From: Pseudorasbora parva
Taxonomy: Eukaryota; Chordata; Actinopteri; Cypriniformes; Gobionidae
Assembly: GCF_024679245.1 (NCBI RefSeq)
Contig: NC_090177.1
Span: 42,560,518 to 42,624,517, forward strand
Reading direction: 5' to 3'
Length of the DNA: 64,000 nucleotides
Shown here: positions 1 to 13,850 of the stretch, in pieces
Layout of the letters: each line of letters begins with the position of its first letter
How positions within the stretch are numbered: the first letter of the stretch is position 1
Translations under genes and position numbers: made by a program
Notes under the pieces: generated by a model
Database searches by the model: none
The model's input: only the letters and a program-made list of their open reading frames with translations
What the model was told of the DNA's origin: nothing

Positions 1-1328
<1,328 letters not shown>

Positions 1329-1329
<1 letters not shown>

Positions 1330-2786
1330 TGTCTTGGGAAAAGACTGCAGGAATTAGAAACAAAGATACAGTAGACACTTTGACCCCTTAAAAGTCAGGA
1401 GAAGGAATCCTAGACGGTCCGTATGGAAAGATCCGTTTGTAGAGGAAACTGTTAAGAGCTCTGTTACATACAAGAGCTACCACCAAAGAAAGCCCTCTTC
1501 ACTCCTGCATCCGTAGATTAACGCAGTGTCTGTTGGGGAAGCTGAGACTGATGTTATCTCTAAAATGGGGTTTTATGTTAGAAAGATCTCACTTTTATGT
1601 GCCTATCATTCAAACATGTGTGATGTACCTAGATGTACATTGTGTAGAGTAAACTCCAAATATATGATTTTTGACTTAAAACTTAAGTAAAAAATAATGT
1701 ATGATTAACTGTTTATTGGTTTTTCAAAACATGTAAACACACACATACAACAAACAAAAACACAAAAGAAAAAACAAACTTAAGTTAATTTTAATTTTAT
1801 TAAAATGTAAATAGCATAAAAACGGCTCATCCCAACACGGTTTACTTGTGCATCTGCGGCAACTTTTTACATAATCATATTGATCAGTTTGTGAGATCGG
1901 AAACGCATACTTCCTTACTGTACATTAGGTAAAAACAGTATGTGACAAAAGAAGTGCCTGAATTTACAGTACTCATAAAAGAGTAGACAGACAGCACCCG
2001 GATGAACTACTACTTCCGGTTAAATTCAGAAGAGTGCATACAATGGACACAGGAGAGGATTTGGGAATGACCGTGAAGAGACATATCTGATGCTGGAAGG
2101 TCATTACATTCATATTACACACATTCATGAAGATCGTTTTTTAGCGGTCACAAAGTAATTACATATTCAGAATAAATAATTACTCAAGAGAGCATGCGAT
2201 TTTGGATATTGAAAAAAACAATTAGACATATCATTTTACTGCTTCTGTGGAGTCATACTAAACTGTGCTCAGAAAAGCAAACTAAACAATGTGCGTATAT
2301 TTTCAGCATTACTTTTCATTTAAAAATATTTTGCCATAAAAGCATCTCAGCTTCATAAACCCGGCACAATGCGACGCCAGACACAACGCAAATGTTTTTT
2401 GCTAGTTTCAGCCTGACGTAGTTTTCATTTTCCCATCCAGCTCCATGTTGTTTAAACAGCCAATGTACTCTCGCCCATCTGTTCGCCCATGGGTGTCTGG
2501 TCTGTTCAGGCGCATTGTTGGCGAGTTGCTATTTTGATGAACTTAAAACGACTGACCGTTGACCAACACAAACATGCTCTAATAGTGAAGTGTTTTTTGT
2601 GTTTTATAAAGAGTGCATTAGTAATATGAGCCTATGGGCGGGTACATAACTTGAATACACACTGATTATTACACACACATGTGTGTGCAGTATGTGTGTG
2701 TGAAACACCACACACACGGCAAATATTAAAAATAAAAGGATTACAATGTAAAAGATTGTTATTGTGTACATAAAGATAAAAAGGCC
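1329..2786. other. Unannotated AT-rich intergenic DNA
   Basis: No gene seen. A short CA/TG-rich patch lies at about 2665-2720. A minus-strand frame of about 80 codons ending near 2604 is low-complexity, rich in Phe and Ile, and has no recognisable motif. Confidence 0.5.
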
Positions 2787-3240
2787 TACACTGAAAAAAT
2801 AAATCTTCTTATTTAGTTTTTTTTTTTTTTCTAGTTTCCAGTCCAAATATCAAAAAGAAAAAAAAAACTTGCATCAAGATGTATTTACTATTTAAGTAAA
2901 ATTACATAAGATACTTGTTCTTGTTTTCTGGGGGAACATGAACAAGAGAGTTAACAACAATTAAATGAAGAGAGTTTTTACTTAAAACAAACTAAATAGT
3001 GGATCTTATTTATGCTTGGGACAGAAACAAGAAACAAGATTTTAATCAGAAACAAGATTATTTTTCTTACCCCATTGGCAGATAATTTTGCTTGTGTTAA
3101 GCAAAAACTCACTGCATTTTCTAAAAAATATATCTTATGTGATTTTGCTTTAGTAAATGCATCTTGATGTAAGAATTTTTAGATATTTAGACTAGAAACA
3201 AAACAAAAAAATACTAAGTAAGAAGAGCATTTTTGTCATT
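2787..3240. mobile_element. Fold-back MITE, about 450 bp
   Basis: The left end reads TA then CACTGAAAAAATAAATC. The two halves are imperfect inverted copies: the left half (AAATCTTCTTATTTAG, then ATCAAGATGTATTTACT) reappears as its complement at about 3145-3230 (GTAAATGCATCTTGAT, then CTAAGTAAGAAGAG). There is no coding capacity. The CACTGAAAAAA terminus and TA suggest a Tc1/mariner-type non-autonomous element. The right terminus is degraded, so the right edge is approximate. Confidence 0.65.
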
Positions 3241-3525
3241 TATGTACGACAAGCATATGTGACTAATTTGCATTAATGCTGAATGAAATTGACTACTTAT
3301 TTAACCAATCGTGGCAACACACACATATACTTAAACTGTCTCTTCCGGTTGAGGGTCTTTTTTTTCCTCCATGTAAACAGTAAATCATCCATGATGCGAG
3401 TGCAACTGGCTTTTAAAGGGAACGGGAGATGAGACTCTGATTGGTTTACATTATAACTTCAGACAGAGAACTGTAGTGTCACTGAGGAAAAATTACACTT
3501 ATTCACTACTATAGGAGGAGAAGAA

Positions 3526-5048
3526 TTGGCTAAACTTGTTAAATCATCAAAATCAACAACATGTATGCTTGTCCCTATACCGACTAGGCTATTAAAAGAG
3601 ATGCTTCCAGAGGTCATAGATCCTCTGCTTATTATTATTAATTCATCCTTGACATTAGGATATGTACCGAAAACTTTTAAGTTGGCTATAATTAAACCAC
3701 TTATTTAAAAAGTCAATTACAGGCCAATCTCGAATCTACCGTTTCTATCAAAAATAATAGAAAAGACTGTGTCTTCACAATTATGTTCCTTTAGAAAGAA
3801 ATGGTATATGTGAGGATTTCCAGTCAGGATTTAGACCGAATCATAGCACTGAGACTGCTCTAATTAGAGTTACAAATGATTTACTCTTATCATCTGATCG
3901 TGGTTGTATCTCTCTATTAGTGTTACTCAATCTTAGCGCTGCATTCGATACTATTGATTACAACATTCATCTGAATAGAATCGAAAATTATGTTGGCGTT
4001 AGTGGAACTGCTTTGGCATGGTTTAAATCGTACTTATCTGACCGTTATCAGTTTGTAGCAGTAAATGAAGAGATGTCACACCGATCACAAGTTCAGTCTG
4101 GAGTACCGCAAGGCTCAGTGTTAGGACCGTTGCTCTTCACCCTGTATATGCTCCACTGGGAGATATCATTAGGAAGCATCGCGTTAGTTTTCATTGTTAT
4201 GCTGACGATACTCAGCTCTATATTTCCTCACGCCCTGACGAAACCTACCAATTCACAAGATTAACGGAATGCATAGCTGATATAAAAAATTGGATGAATA
4301 GTAATTTCCTGCAACTTAATTCAGATAAAACTGAATTTTTAATTTTTGGACAGAAAAGCTCCACAAGTAGTAACCGAGAATACTGTCTAACACTTGATGA
4401 CTGCTCTGTCAAGCCCTCGCCGTCAGTGAGGAACCTGGGTGTGCTCTTTGATACCAATCTTTCATTTGAAAGCCACGTTTCTAGCATCTGTAAAACCGCA
4501 TTCTATCATCTTAAAAATATATCTAAATTACGGCACATGCTTTCAATGCAAAATGCTGAACAGTTAGTACATGTGTTCATGAGCTCAAGGCTAGATTATT
4601 GTAATGCTCTACTGGGTGGTTGCCCTGCTCGCTTAATAAACAAACTCCAGCTGGTCCAAAATGCAGCAGCTCGAGTTCTTACTAGAACCAGGAAGTATGA
4701 TCATATTAGTCCAGTTCTGTCAACACTGCACTGGCTCCCTATTAAACATTGCATACATTTAAAATCTTGCTTATTACTTACAAAGCACTAAATAGTTTAG
4801 CTCCCCGGTACTTAAGCGAGCTCTTAACACATTATACTCCATCACGTCGATTGCGGTCTCTAAACTCTGGCCAGTTGATAATACCTAGAATATCTAAATC
4901 AACTGCAGGCGGTCGATCCTTTTCCTATTTAGCTCCTAGACTCTGGAATAGTCTTCCTAGCATTGTTCGGGAAGCAGACACACTCTGTCAGTTTAAATCT
5001 AGACTAAAAACACATCTCTTTACTATGGCACACACAGAACATTTATAA
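3526..5048 (+). pseudogene. LINE reverse transcriptase, frame-broken
   Basis: RT homology is spread over several frames (3526-3708, 3920-4264, 4294-4791, 4749-5048). Visible blocks in order are the pre-finger region (TRLLKEMLPEVIDPL), the aspartate motif A ([13 protein letters not shown]), the [14 protein letters not shown] block, the region where the YADDTQL catalytic loop should be (near 4200, now in another frame), and the C-terminal LVQNAAARVLTRTRK...LHWLPI block typical of L2/CR1-like RTs. At least three frameshifts and an in-frame stop after residue 60 of the first piece make it non-functional. In a live element this protein carries out target-primed reverse transcription. Confidence 0.88.
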
Positions 5049-5504
5049 CTTTCATTATTCAGATCAATTGACTGATTGTTAGGCTGCATTAACTAGGTCA
5101 GCCGGAACCGGGAACACTTCCCATAACACCTGATGTACTCGTTACATCATAAAAAGAGTGGCATCCACACTAATGTTAGTCTCTCTGTTTATCCCGAGGT
5201 TTATCCCGGATCTGGGCCCTGTCCGGATCGGATGGTTGACCTGCCTGGACATGACCAACGCATCCTGGAGTGTCTGCTGAGCCGTGTCAAATGGTGTCTC
5301 CTCTGAATTTTCCTCACCGGCACGTCATGCTCATAAACCCGTCTCAGGTGCAATAACTCCGATCTTTCATGTATTCATACTCTTGAGTAATCGACGCCCC
5401 ATCCTAAATAAACCCGTCTCTTCCGTGATACCCTGAAATTTTGAATATTCTGATCTAATATGATTTCTGACCTGTAAGGTTGCCAGAATAATAATCTTAC
5501 ACGG

Positions 5505-6520
5505 TGTAAGGCCGCCCAAATCGTCCCAATGGAGGCTAACGATCGGCGGGTGAAGGTCGCTGCGCGTTCGTCTTTTCAGCTGGGAAAAGGGAATTTATTC
5601 CAATTCCTCGTTATCTGACTCCATTTAATCATAATTTAGAATTTAGGTTAGAATGCCATTTGGTTATTTGGTCATTTATATTTAATAGTTTACGTACACA
5701 TTTAATTATTCCGTTTAACCCTTTGTTGAAATTATGTCCGTTCGTAACCTGAATAATTCCAGAGCAAGTCAGAATCAATCAAAGTGTAACAATTTATTAA
5801 CAGTCAGGTAAATGTATAATGCCAATTACATAATCAATTCAAATACTTCACATCAAATACTCTAAAGTAAAGAATGAGATGTATACCTGACTTATCAAGG
5901 TTACATAATGCTGCATGGGTTAAAACTTCCAGCATTACGGGCTGACCTGAGTACAGTATCGAGCCCTGAGCTCTTTGCAACATTTCCTTAAATACCCAGA
6001 ACCAGATACATACCCAGAACCATTTGAAACTCTTTCAAATGGAAACACCAGTTCACAATGTAGGAATTTGCAATGATCAAGTCCTATAGACTTTTATGAA
6101 AGAGAGGCCAAATGGCTGAAAGCCACACCCACCATACACCAAGGAAAGATATCTTTTAACTCTTAAAACATTTATGATGTTCTAGTTTACTTCTGTGGAG
6201 TTGAGATATTTGTACCAGTCGCACTGAGACATTTCAAATGATATCAAACACATCTAATACTGTATCGTGAGGATTGACATTGTAACAAAGAGATTTCCGG
6301 TGCATTTCAGGTGATCTCAAGTTTGGGGGAGCAGGAGTTTGGGGGAGTTTCATGTGAAAGGAAAGGCATGTAAATTAGAGTCATTCATAGATGGTTCACT
6401 CAGTGTGATGTCATCTCGGACAGAGACACTAACTGTATGAATGAGTTCAGATGCTAATTTCCTTTGTTTTCTCAGAGCGATTAGACATTTCGGCATCTAC
6501 TAGGTTTTTCCAGCCTTACA
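5505..6520 (-). mobile_element. Solo LTR, about 1.0 kb, minus orientation
   Basis: The block interrupts the LINE A1 3' UTR. It begins TGTAAGGC and ends GCCTTACA, so it has TG...CA ends that are also perfect 8-bp inverted termini. Flanks read ACACGG before it and CGGTGTG after it, giving a duplicated CGG or an 11-bp repeat TTACACGGTGT if the terminal bases are shared. On the minus strand there is a TATA-like TATTTAAGG (5986-5994) and, about 190 bp downstream, AATAAA (5793-5798), the expected promoter and poly(A) order. No internal coding region remains, so this is read as the product of LTR-LTR recombination. The family is not identified. Confidence 0.7.
5986..5994 (-). promoter_or_regulatory. 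TATA-like box of the solo LTR
   Basis: TATTTAAGG on the minus strand lies about 530 bp inside the LTR, upstream of the AATAAA at 5793-5798. Its position and spacing suit a U3 promoter. There is no experimental support. Confidence 0.45.
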
Positions 6521-6935
6521 CGGTGTGTTAATAGGCCAGAGGAGAACTGGCACCCGGACTGAGTCTGGTTTCTCCCAAGGTTTATTTTTCTCCATCATGC
6601 CCTGATGGAGTTTTGGTTCCTCGCCACTGTTGCCTTTGGCTTGGCTTGCTCAGTTGGGGACACTAAAATTATGATCAAAGTTATTCAACTAATTATACAA
6701 ATAACATTTATGAATTAGGTTTTAATTAATTCTGTAAACTATAATACTGATCTGCAAACATTGTCGCTATATGATAAATTAAAATAAGCTGATAACATCA
6801 CTGTTTTCTCCAGTACGGCTGTACAGCCAAATCTAATTTTGTCGCAATATTATCCTGTTTGACACTGTGAAGCTGCTTTGACACAATCGTGATTGTAAAA
6901 GCGCTATATAAATAAAGTTGATTGATTGATTGTGT

Positions 6936-7075
6936 TTCAGTCTTCTCTTGTCGGTTCTCGTTTATGTATTTCTGAGTTTGGTCTAGGTTTTCTTTGTATT
7001 AATAAAGTTTGTTTGAATTGATCTTCTTCTCCTTGCCTTCTGCCTGTACCACGCTGAGAGAATGTGACAGTTTCT
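6936..7075 (+). repeat. Possible LTR 3'-end remnant
   Basis: Directly after the LINE A1 tail the sequence contains ATTAATAAAGTTTG, then a C/T-rich stretch and TGCCTGTACCACGCTGAG...GTGACAG. This AATAAA-plus-CCTGCCTG-like pattern resembles the R/U5 end of fish gypsy LTRs. No matching second LTR or coding region is present, so the call is weak. Confidence 0.25.
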
Positions 7076-7420
7076 CCTTCATCCAACTTCATCTCAATTT
7101 TTATTTTGTTTTTTTACGGTCACCTTTGATTCAGAGGTTTGATTTGGAAGTGTATTGTGAAAAATGAGCTACTAAATACTTTAAATTGACTATGAACTAT
7201 TAACTATGAAACAGAATGATCAAAATACACTTTCTCAAGAAGTCAAACTTATTTTTCTGTAGAAAAGAAAAAAGAAATCATTGCTGGACTGAATCCTTTC
7301 TTTTGTCCATGTTTAATCAAAGCTGGGCTCTTATAAAACCCTAGAGTACTCTGCAAAAAAACAAGCAACAGCCTCTGCAAATTACAACGTCATCATTCCT
7401 GTTTTAAAGGCAAAGGCTAC

Positions 7421-7590
7421 GTTAACACGTTCATTTGCATTATTAGTTAATATATGCTATTAAGATATTAATACATGATGACACATTTAATTAATAGCAA
7501 TTCATATATTATTGAATCTATGATAATCTGTGCATTAGTTAAGCATCAATTAATGCATATTAGTACACCCATATTGTAAAGTGTTTTTAA
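7421..7590. repeat. MITE-like repeat shared (inverted) with about 41036-41240
   Basis: The segment containing ATAATCTGTGCATTAGTTAAG and AATTAATGCATATTAG is present as its reverse complement near 41036-41090 (GCATTAATTCATGCTTAAC, TAATGCACAGATAATCATG). It ends with ATTGTAAAGTGTT, a common terminus of fish MITEs. It is non-coding. Confidence 0.5.
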
Positions 7591-7686
7591 AACTATTGGC
7601 TTTTAAAAAATATATATTTTCACGTTTGTTATTTGTCTCATGAAAACTGCACAAAATATATATATATATATATACAGTATATTGTG

Positions 7687-9814
7687 CACAGCAAAAACTC
7701 CAGTGTTAAATTAACTCCCCTGAGAGTACATGTGAGACCACACTCAAGAGTGTTAAAGTGTTAAAATAAGAGTGTTAAAGTAACACTGAAGCAGTGTTAA
7801 AGTTAATAAGATAATTAACTGATTAATGGAGTGATGATTGGCAATTATTGAAGATACCTGATGTTAACAGAATTACCAAATGAGGCCATTTTGGTGATCA
7901 GTGTTTGTTTAACTTGGGCTCTTGACCCTTGACTTTGTAAGATTATATTTTGTTTGATGCCGTAACCAACAGTCAGACAAGCCATGAGAAAAGCTGATTG
8001 TTTGCTGTTGGTTATGTTTTGATGTTGTCATTACTTGATCTGAATCCCTCAGCTAATTTAGAGTCTCTTAGTTGGGTTTATCTGGTTGATTATAACATGA
8101 GATCCAGCATTTTCAATATAATTCTAATGATTTCTTTGCCACTAGAGGCAGACGTTGAAAAGACGTCCACTGAGGAGCCAGAATGAAAGTTTTTATGACG
8201 TCTGTTTTGGACGTGATCTGCACGTCTGATATAGACCCTCATGGACCTCAAGGTTAAACACTAGTTCAGATCTGCTCATTGTGGACATATGTTTTATCTG
8301 TAATTGCAAAGCAACTCACAGACAAAGTGTGTTTATCCAAAAATCATAAAAACAAAATTAACAGATAATAATTAGATGTTGATGAGTTATGGTTCATTTG
8401 AAGTCACCATTGTGGAGGGAAGCGTTTGCTTTAGTTGGGCTCTTGGTCCCCGTACGTGTGTTAGCGTTTCTGAGGCTGCTGTAACTGTGTGTGTGTGAAA
8501 CACAAGAGTTGAGGCTGAGAAAGCAAAGCTAAAGTGACATCAGGTGTTGTCAGCTCCTTGTTGATGATAACTAAATCATCAGAAAGTGTGCATCTGATAT
8601 TATGTTTTTATTTGGTACAATAGTAATTTGTTTATAGCCTCTGCAGTATTGGCACCAAAAGCCTTATCCTGAAGGATGATAAAGTACATACACCCAATGT
8701 TTTAAGAAAATATTTCCCATGATCACACACAGACATCAAGGTTTGGCCTATGTTTCACAACAACGGTGACACAAAAACGCTTCCTGCTGCAATGCATGAT
8801 GGGTGGCTTCGTAGTGCAAAACTGATGCTTGATTGTCACCATTGTTGTGAATCATAGGCCAAATCTTGATATCTGTGTGTGACCATGGGAAATATTTTCT
8901 CAAAACATTGGGTACACATACATTTTTTCTCATCCGTCAGGATAGGTGGTCCTTTTATTGCTATTGGTGCCAAATAATGCAGATTCACAAGATTATAGAG
9001 GCTATAAACAAATAACTATTGTGCCAAACAAGAACACAAAAAACAACATCAGATGCTCACTTTCTGATGATTTAGTTATAATCAACAAGGAGCTGACAAC
9101 ATCTGATGTCACATTAGCTTTGCTTTCTCAGCCACAACTCTTGTGTTTCTCACACACACACAGTTACAGCAGCCTAAGAAACGCTAACACACACACGGGG
9201 ACCAAGAGCCCAACTAAAGCAAACGCTTCCCTCCACAATGGTGACTTCAAATGAACCATAAATCATCAACACCTGAACCTCTGGTAATTCTCAGTAAGAG
9301 CTTCTGTAGACGTCTGACTCTGACAGAAATAGTCAAAGTGTGTCTTATATCTGTGATTAAGGGCAGCACAGTGTCTCAGTGGGAAACACTGGCTCCTCAC
9401 AGCAAGAAGATCCTAGATTGAATCCTGAGCCAGAGAGTCTTTCCTTCAGGTCTGGTTTCTCTCATGATCCAAAAATGTGTGAATTACAGATGATAAGTTG
9501 TCTAAAGTGTCTAAAGGTGTGAGTGAAGTTTCTTTTATTTTTATGATTTTCGGACAAACACACACTGTCTGAGTTGCTTTGCAATTACAAATGGAAAATA
9601 TGTCCACTTGTGAATTGTGATGTTCTCATTTGGTGATTCTGCTTGTTATCATCAGGTATCTTCAATAATTGCCAATAATCAGTTAATTATCTTATTAACT
9701 TTAACACTGGTTCAGTGTTACTTTAACACTCTTATTTTAACACTTTAACACTCTTGAGTGTGGTCTCACATGTACTCTCAGGAGAGTTAATTTAACACTG
9801 GAGTTTTTGCTGTG
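7687..9814. mobile_element. Fold-back palindrome element FB1, 2.1 kb
   Basis: The whole segment is an imperfect palindrome centred near 8806. The termini are CACAGCAAAAACTCC at 7687 and its complement ending at 9814. Matching inner blocks include AGTCACCATTGTGGAGGGAA (about 8401) against TTCCCTCCACAATGGTGACT (about 9227), and CAATGTTTT...ATATTTCCCATG (about 8695) against its complement (about 8885). No transposase is encoded. The flanks end and begin with TG, hinting at a 2-bp duplication. A related element lies at 58704-60352. Confidence 0.85.
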
Positions 9815-10936
9815 TGATCTGGTATGATGAACTATAGCTAGTGCCTAAATATAATAGTTTATAATCAATAGTGAACCAAAGGCATATTAAACAGTTTATC
9901 TTAGGAATATTTAAATACTAAATATCCCAATTCAGTTACATAATTTTGTAATACAGTAGTATAATGTATACATGTGCCTCTCTTGTTCTGTTTTGCAGCT
10001 TGTTTGTCTCAAATGAATGATGATAGGAATACTTTGGAAAGTTTTGTCGTTGAACTAACAGATGGAAAACCGAGGCAAGTTTCACAGGAAGTTTTCGGTA
10101 TTCAGAGATGTACAGTAAATTCAGAACTTACAACGTGAATATCCTGTTGAGAGGATCCATCACGCTAGAAACCGAAAGTTAAAAGTCAAGATTAAAACAC
10201 AACATCTGTTTCAGTGATGAATGATTTCACAATGCAACTAAATTTCAATAAATAGCCTTATAATCTATAATTTTAAGTAGGTTTGAAGCAAGTGGGTTAA
10301 AAAGAATAATTCATATTTACACACAAATGTCACTTAAGTCCCAAACTTAGACCTGTGAGTCTATTTGAAGAGGTCCTGCCTGGGAGGACCCAGAGATGCT
10401 AAATGGACGCTTGGGAGCTAAATGTCAGACCCACCCAAATCATCGTGTGAACCCTCTTCTCTTTACAGCTGTGGCTCCACAACACTGCAAGCCAGCACAT
10501 CTGGGAAGCTTCTGCAATCTAGCGGCTGGAACGCATAAAAGCTGCACACCAGCCAAAGCTGGATCGAGCCAGCATGCCAGACATTATTAGACAGACCTTT
10601 GAGCATTTTGATGTTGGTGTGTAGCTTTAGCAGGGCAAAAGCAAGAGCAAAGCATTCCAGGGGCATCAGAACATCAGGAAACCTGTGAGCGGTTATGCCA
10701 GCGCAGGGTAAAGTGTGTGAAAGTGTTCCAAGAGGATGCGTAATGCGATAAATCGAGCCTAAATCGAGCTGCGTTTGGAGTCTGGTGTGGACCACAGGTC
10801 ACTGAGTCTGACTGACGCACTCCGGGATATCATTTGCACTCGCTGCTCAGAAAACAGAAATTAGTTGCAGTGTATTTATGTTTGCTAATGAAAACAAAAA
10901 AAACAATACAATATGATTCTCCTTATAATTCTCATT
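9815..10936. other. Unannotated intergenic DNA
   Basis: No gene recognised. Short open frames around 10396-10795 overlap on both strands without family motifs. Confidence 0.45.
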
Positions 10937-11083
10937 ACTGGCTCAGGATGAACCAAGCAACGCAGATAAGGGTCTAAATATTTACTTAATCATCGACTTT
11001 ACAGAGTGATTCCAGATTATTTGCTTACCTCACACCAGAAACATATTGGCTACACAATATTGGTTGGTTCATCCTGAGCCAGT
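10937..11083. repeat. Perfect 20-bp inverted repeat with 107-bp loop
   Basis: ACTGGCTCAGGATGAACCAA at 10937-10956 is repeated as an exact reverse complement at 11064-11083. The intervening DNA is AT-rich and non-coding. It may be a small MITE, although the repeat is too perfect and too internal to assign to a family. Confidence 0.7.
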
Positions 11084-13654
11084 GAAAATCAAGCACTTGA
11101 GTAAAAGTGCAGATACCCTAATTAAATATTACTCCAATAACAGTATTAAGTGCTACTTTTCAATAGTAGATTTGTTTATGTACTTATTTACTAAAAGTAA
11201 AAAAGTACTAATTTATTAATGAATTTTTATTTTTATTTTTTTATTTTTTTTACAGTTTATATACTCCATCCTACAGCCCAAAACACACTGGTGTAATGTA
11301 CACAGATCTTAAACAGGTTACAGCTCAGTCTGACATGATTATGATTTTTTATGTATTTTACACACACACACACACACACAAAACAATGTTTGAATTTACT
11401 TAACTTTTTTATTTGATCAGGTTCCACATAACTGGATTATGTTGCATTTAATTAACATTGTTTATTCCAGTAAACTTAAGTGTAAATATTGAGTTCTCTA
11501 TCAAGTCTTGCGCTTGAACAGACAAATTCACACTAAAAGTATGTCAACATGTCCTTGACTCAACATCTTGATGTATCCAGCAGACATATAGTCTTTATAT
11601 GCCTTAAGTGAACTTTATTCAGTCGAGAAAGACGACACACATCCGTTGATTAGCTCTTAAAGCAGCTTTACTGCGGACTGTTTAATGTCAAACAAAAGAA
11701 AAAGACATCACTCACTGCTCTTTAATAAATAGCTTTTATAAGTTTAATAAGGATTAATCTTTAATTTAAACAGTTAAAAATGCATTTATTTCACATTTTA
11801 TTACTTTATTTCAATTTAAAAAAAAACTAATGTTAGACCTACCTGAAAAACCTGAAAAGCATTGTTTATTTTATTAGTATCTTTGCTCAATTGTATTTAT
11901 TTGTGCTGCTGCTTGTATTTGAGTTATTTGTTTTTATTTATTTATTATTTGTCAGTAGTCCCTGAACATAGCAAATACCGAACCGTACTGAAACTGTGAA
12001 CCTAAAACGTTATACAAACCGAACCGTGAGCGTAACGTATGTGAGGGGGAGCCACAAAATATGGAAAATTTTCAAAGGGTGCCATGACTGAAAAAGGGTT
12101 GGGAAACACTGCTAGTAACCTCCAAAAACACTACCATACCAGAAACTCTTTTTTAAAGAGAGAGAACTTTAAACATTAACAAGTCTCCAAATTGTTTCAT
12201 CTTGATGAAAAAGCGCATAATATAATTTTATTTCAACATTTACTCTCTGCATCCAGTCCTGGAAGGGGAAATCCTGTTCCCAGTTTCTATAATGCTGTTT
12301 TAAAACAACTAAAATCATTTATGTACTCTCAACTCAAATGTATTAAGTAAAGTGGTCGAAAAGAATTGTGTTGGATTAACCTAATTTACTTAAAAGTGGG
12401 GTAAGTGTTATTTCAAAACCGTTTTAGAAAATAGACTCCGGCTGAGTGGAATAACAAACTTGTAGCCAATCAGCAGTAAGGGGCGTGTCTAATAATGATG
12501 GTGAGTGGCTCAGTGAACGTCATTATTCAAACACACGAGTCACACATGACGGACATTAGCTGAGAACTAATATATGCTGCTTTTGCTTGACTATGCTCGT
12601 GTGTCATGTTCGCTTGTTTGTCCATTTGCGATCGTATTGTGGCTCACTTCAGCGATGAGAAAGACCCGTTCAATTCCACACCGTATGGAGCATCTAAATC
12701 CCCTCAGTGTCTGTTTCAAGATCAGCTCACACAATGAGTCCCACAAGTAAGATACTATATGCCTAATATATGTTTGTTTCCTTTTTTCATGATCTATATA
12801 ACCAATCCGGTCAGGTGTGATCCAAACAAGTGAAAGTAACCAAATATACAATTTAGAACATGAGAGGAAATGAGAAAAACAAAATGTGTGTAAATGTGTG
12901 ATGGCAAATAAAAACGTACAATAAAAAAAAAAAACGTCACTTATACACTGTAAACCAGACAAATTTGGTAAAAACAAGAATTGAGGAAAATCTGTTTAAT
13001 TTAAAGTTTAAGTAAACAGATACTGCAGATTTTAATTGCTATTTTTTTTTCTCTTTGTTTTCAGGGAAGCTTTAACTAGCTTATTCAAAAAAATGTCACC
13101 TTGCCAATTGGTTACACAATGCTTTTAGCATTAGCATTTTGCTGAATGAAAACCCTAATATAAAACATTTAACATAAATCTGTTCTCAGACTAAGCTCAT
13201 GATCGACTCATCACCATGATGCAGGAAATCCTACAAAACCCCAAAAACTAGCATAAAACATTAAATACTACTAAATCTCCAACTTATTGTTGATCTTGCA
13301 CAAAACTTAATTTTGGCATTTACTGTCCCCTTTGAGTATCATGGTAAACATGCTGGGAAATTGAAATCCCAGCCCAGTTTCCATTACATTTCAGTTTGTC
13401 TACATGAAAAGAAACAAGTTCATAAAACTCAAAACAATGAAACAGTTCAGATTACTTAAAATGTGTCAGTTTTTAGAACTCAAATGAAAAGGAAATTTCT
13501 AGATACCGAAAGCCCATTTGTTTGAAATCATTTGAGTTGGCTGTACTCAAACCAATTAATTATTTTGGCCATTATTATCATTTAACATCATTTTAAGATG
13601 CATGGGCTGGAATGTGTACATGACTAGAACAGTTTATTGACTGCAACGATCAAA
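11084..13654. other. AT-rich DNA with degraded hAT-like fragments
   Basis: No gene is seen. At 11090-11210 the sequence (ACTTGAGTAAAAGTGCAGAT, ATATTACTCC) resembles the subterminal part of a common fish hAT repeat. At 11960-12110 there are ACCGAACCGT motifs and GGTTGGGAAACACTGCT, also typical of old hAT ends. A short CA run lies near 11361-11380. These are remnants with no clean boundaries. Confidence 0.35.
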
Positions 13655-13707
13655 ATGGAGGAATTAGGTGAGTATTTAGTTCCATATTTACTTCAGCAGA
13701 GCAGTAC

Positions 13708-13712
13708 AGATG
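13708..13712. repeat. Target-site duplication AGATG (left)
   Basis: AGATG precedes the 5' LTR and recurs at 18852-18856 after the 3' LTR. Five base pairs is the normal duplication size for Ty3/gypsy integrases. Confidence 0.93.
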
Positions 13713-13844
13713 TGTCACGGTTCATGGATTCCCTGTCTCACTCTTGGGTGCGTGTTGAATGTAGGTGAGGGCGGAGCCTGGGATTGGCTCATCACGCACC
13801 TGTGGCTGATCACCTGCACCAGCTGCAACTCATCACCTTCACCC

Positions 13845-13850
13845 TATTTA
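13845..13850 (+). promoter_or_regulatory. TATA-like box of Sushi-like LTR
   Basis: TATTTA lies 31 bp upstream of GTCAGAGCGTT (13876-13886). That 11-mer is the exact complement of the PBS, so TATA spacing and the self-priming model independently indicate the same transcript start. Confidence 0.7.

Larger units (their letters stand above)
3457..6935 (+). mobile_element. LINE A1: 5'-truncated L2/CR1-like non-LTR retrotransposon
   Basis: This is the 3' part of a LINE: degraded reverse transcriptase (3526-5048), a long 3' UTR, and a 3' end reading GCGCTATATAAATAAAG followed by TTGATTGATTGATTG at about 6900-6935. That short-repeat tail is typical of L2/CR1-clade LINEs. The 5' edge is placed where similarity to the minus-strand relative at 57439-58640 begins (ACAGAG, GTAGTGTCACTGAGG). 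The 3' UTR is split by a solo LTR at 5505-6520. The element is 5'-truncated and frame-broken, so it is inactive. Confidence 0.85.

Noticed and set aside
12591..12977. 128-codon minus-strand frame
   Set aside because: Low-complexity hydrophobic composition with no recognised motif; nothing supports it as a gene.
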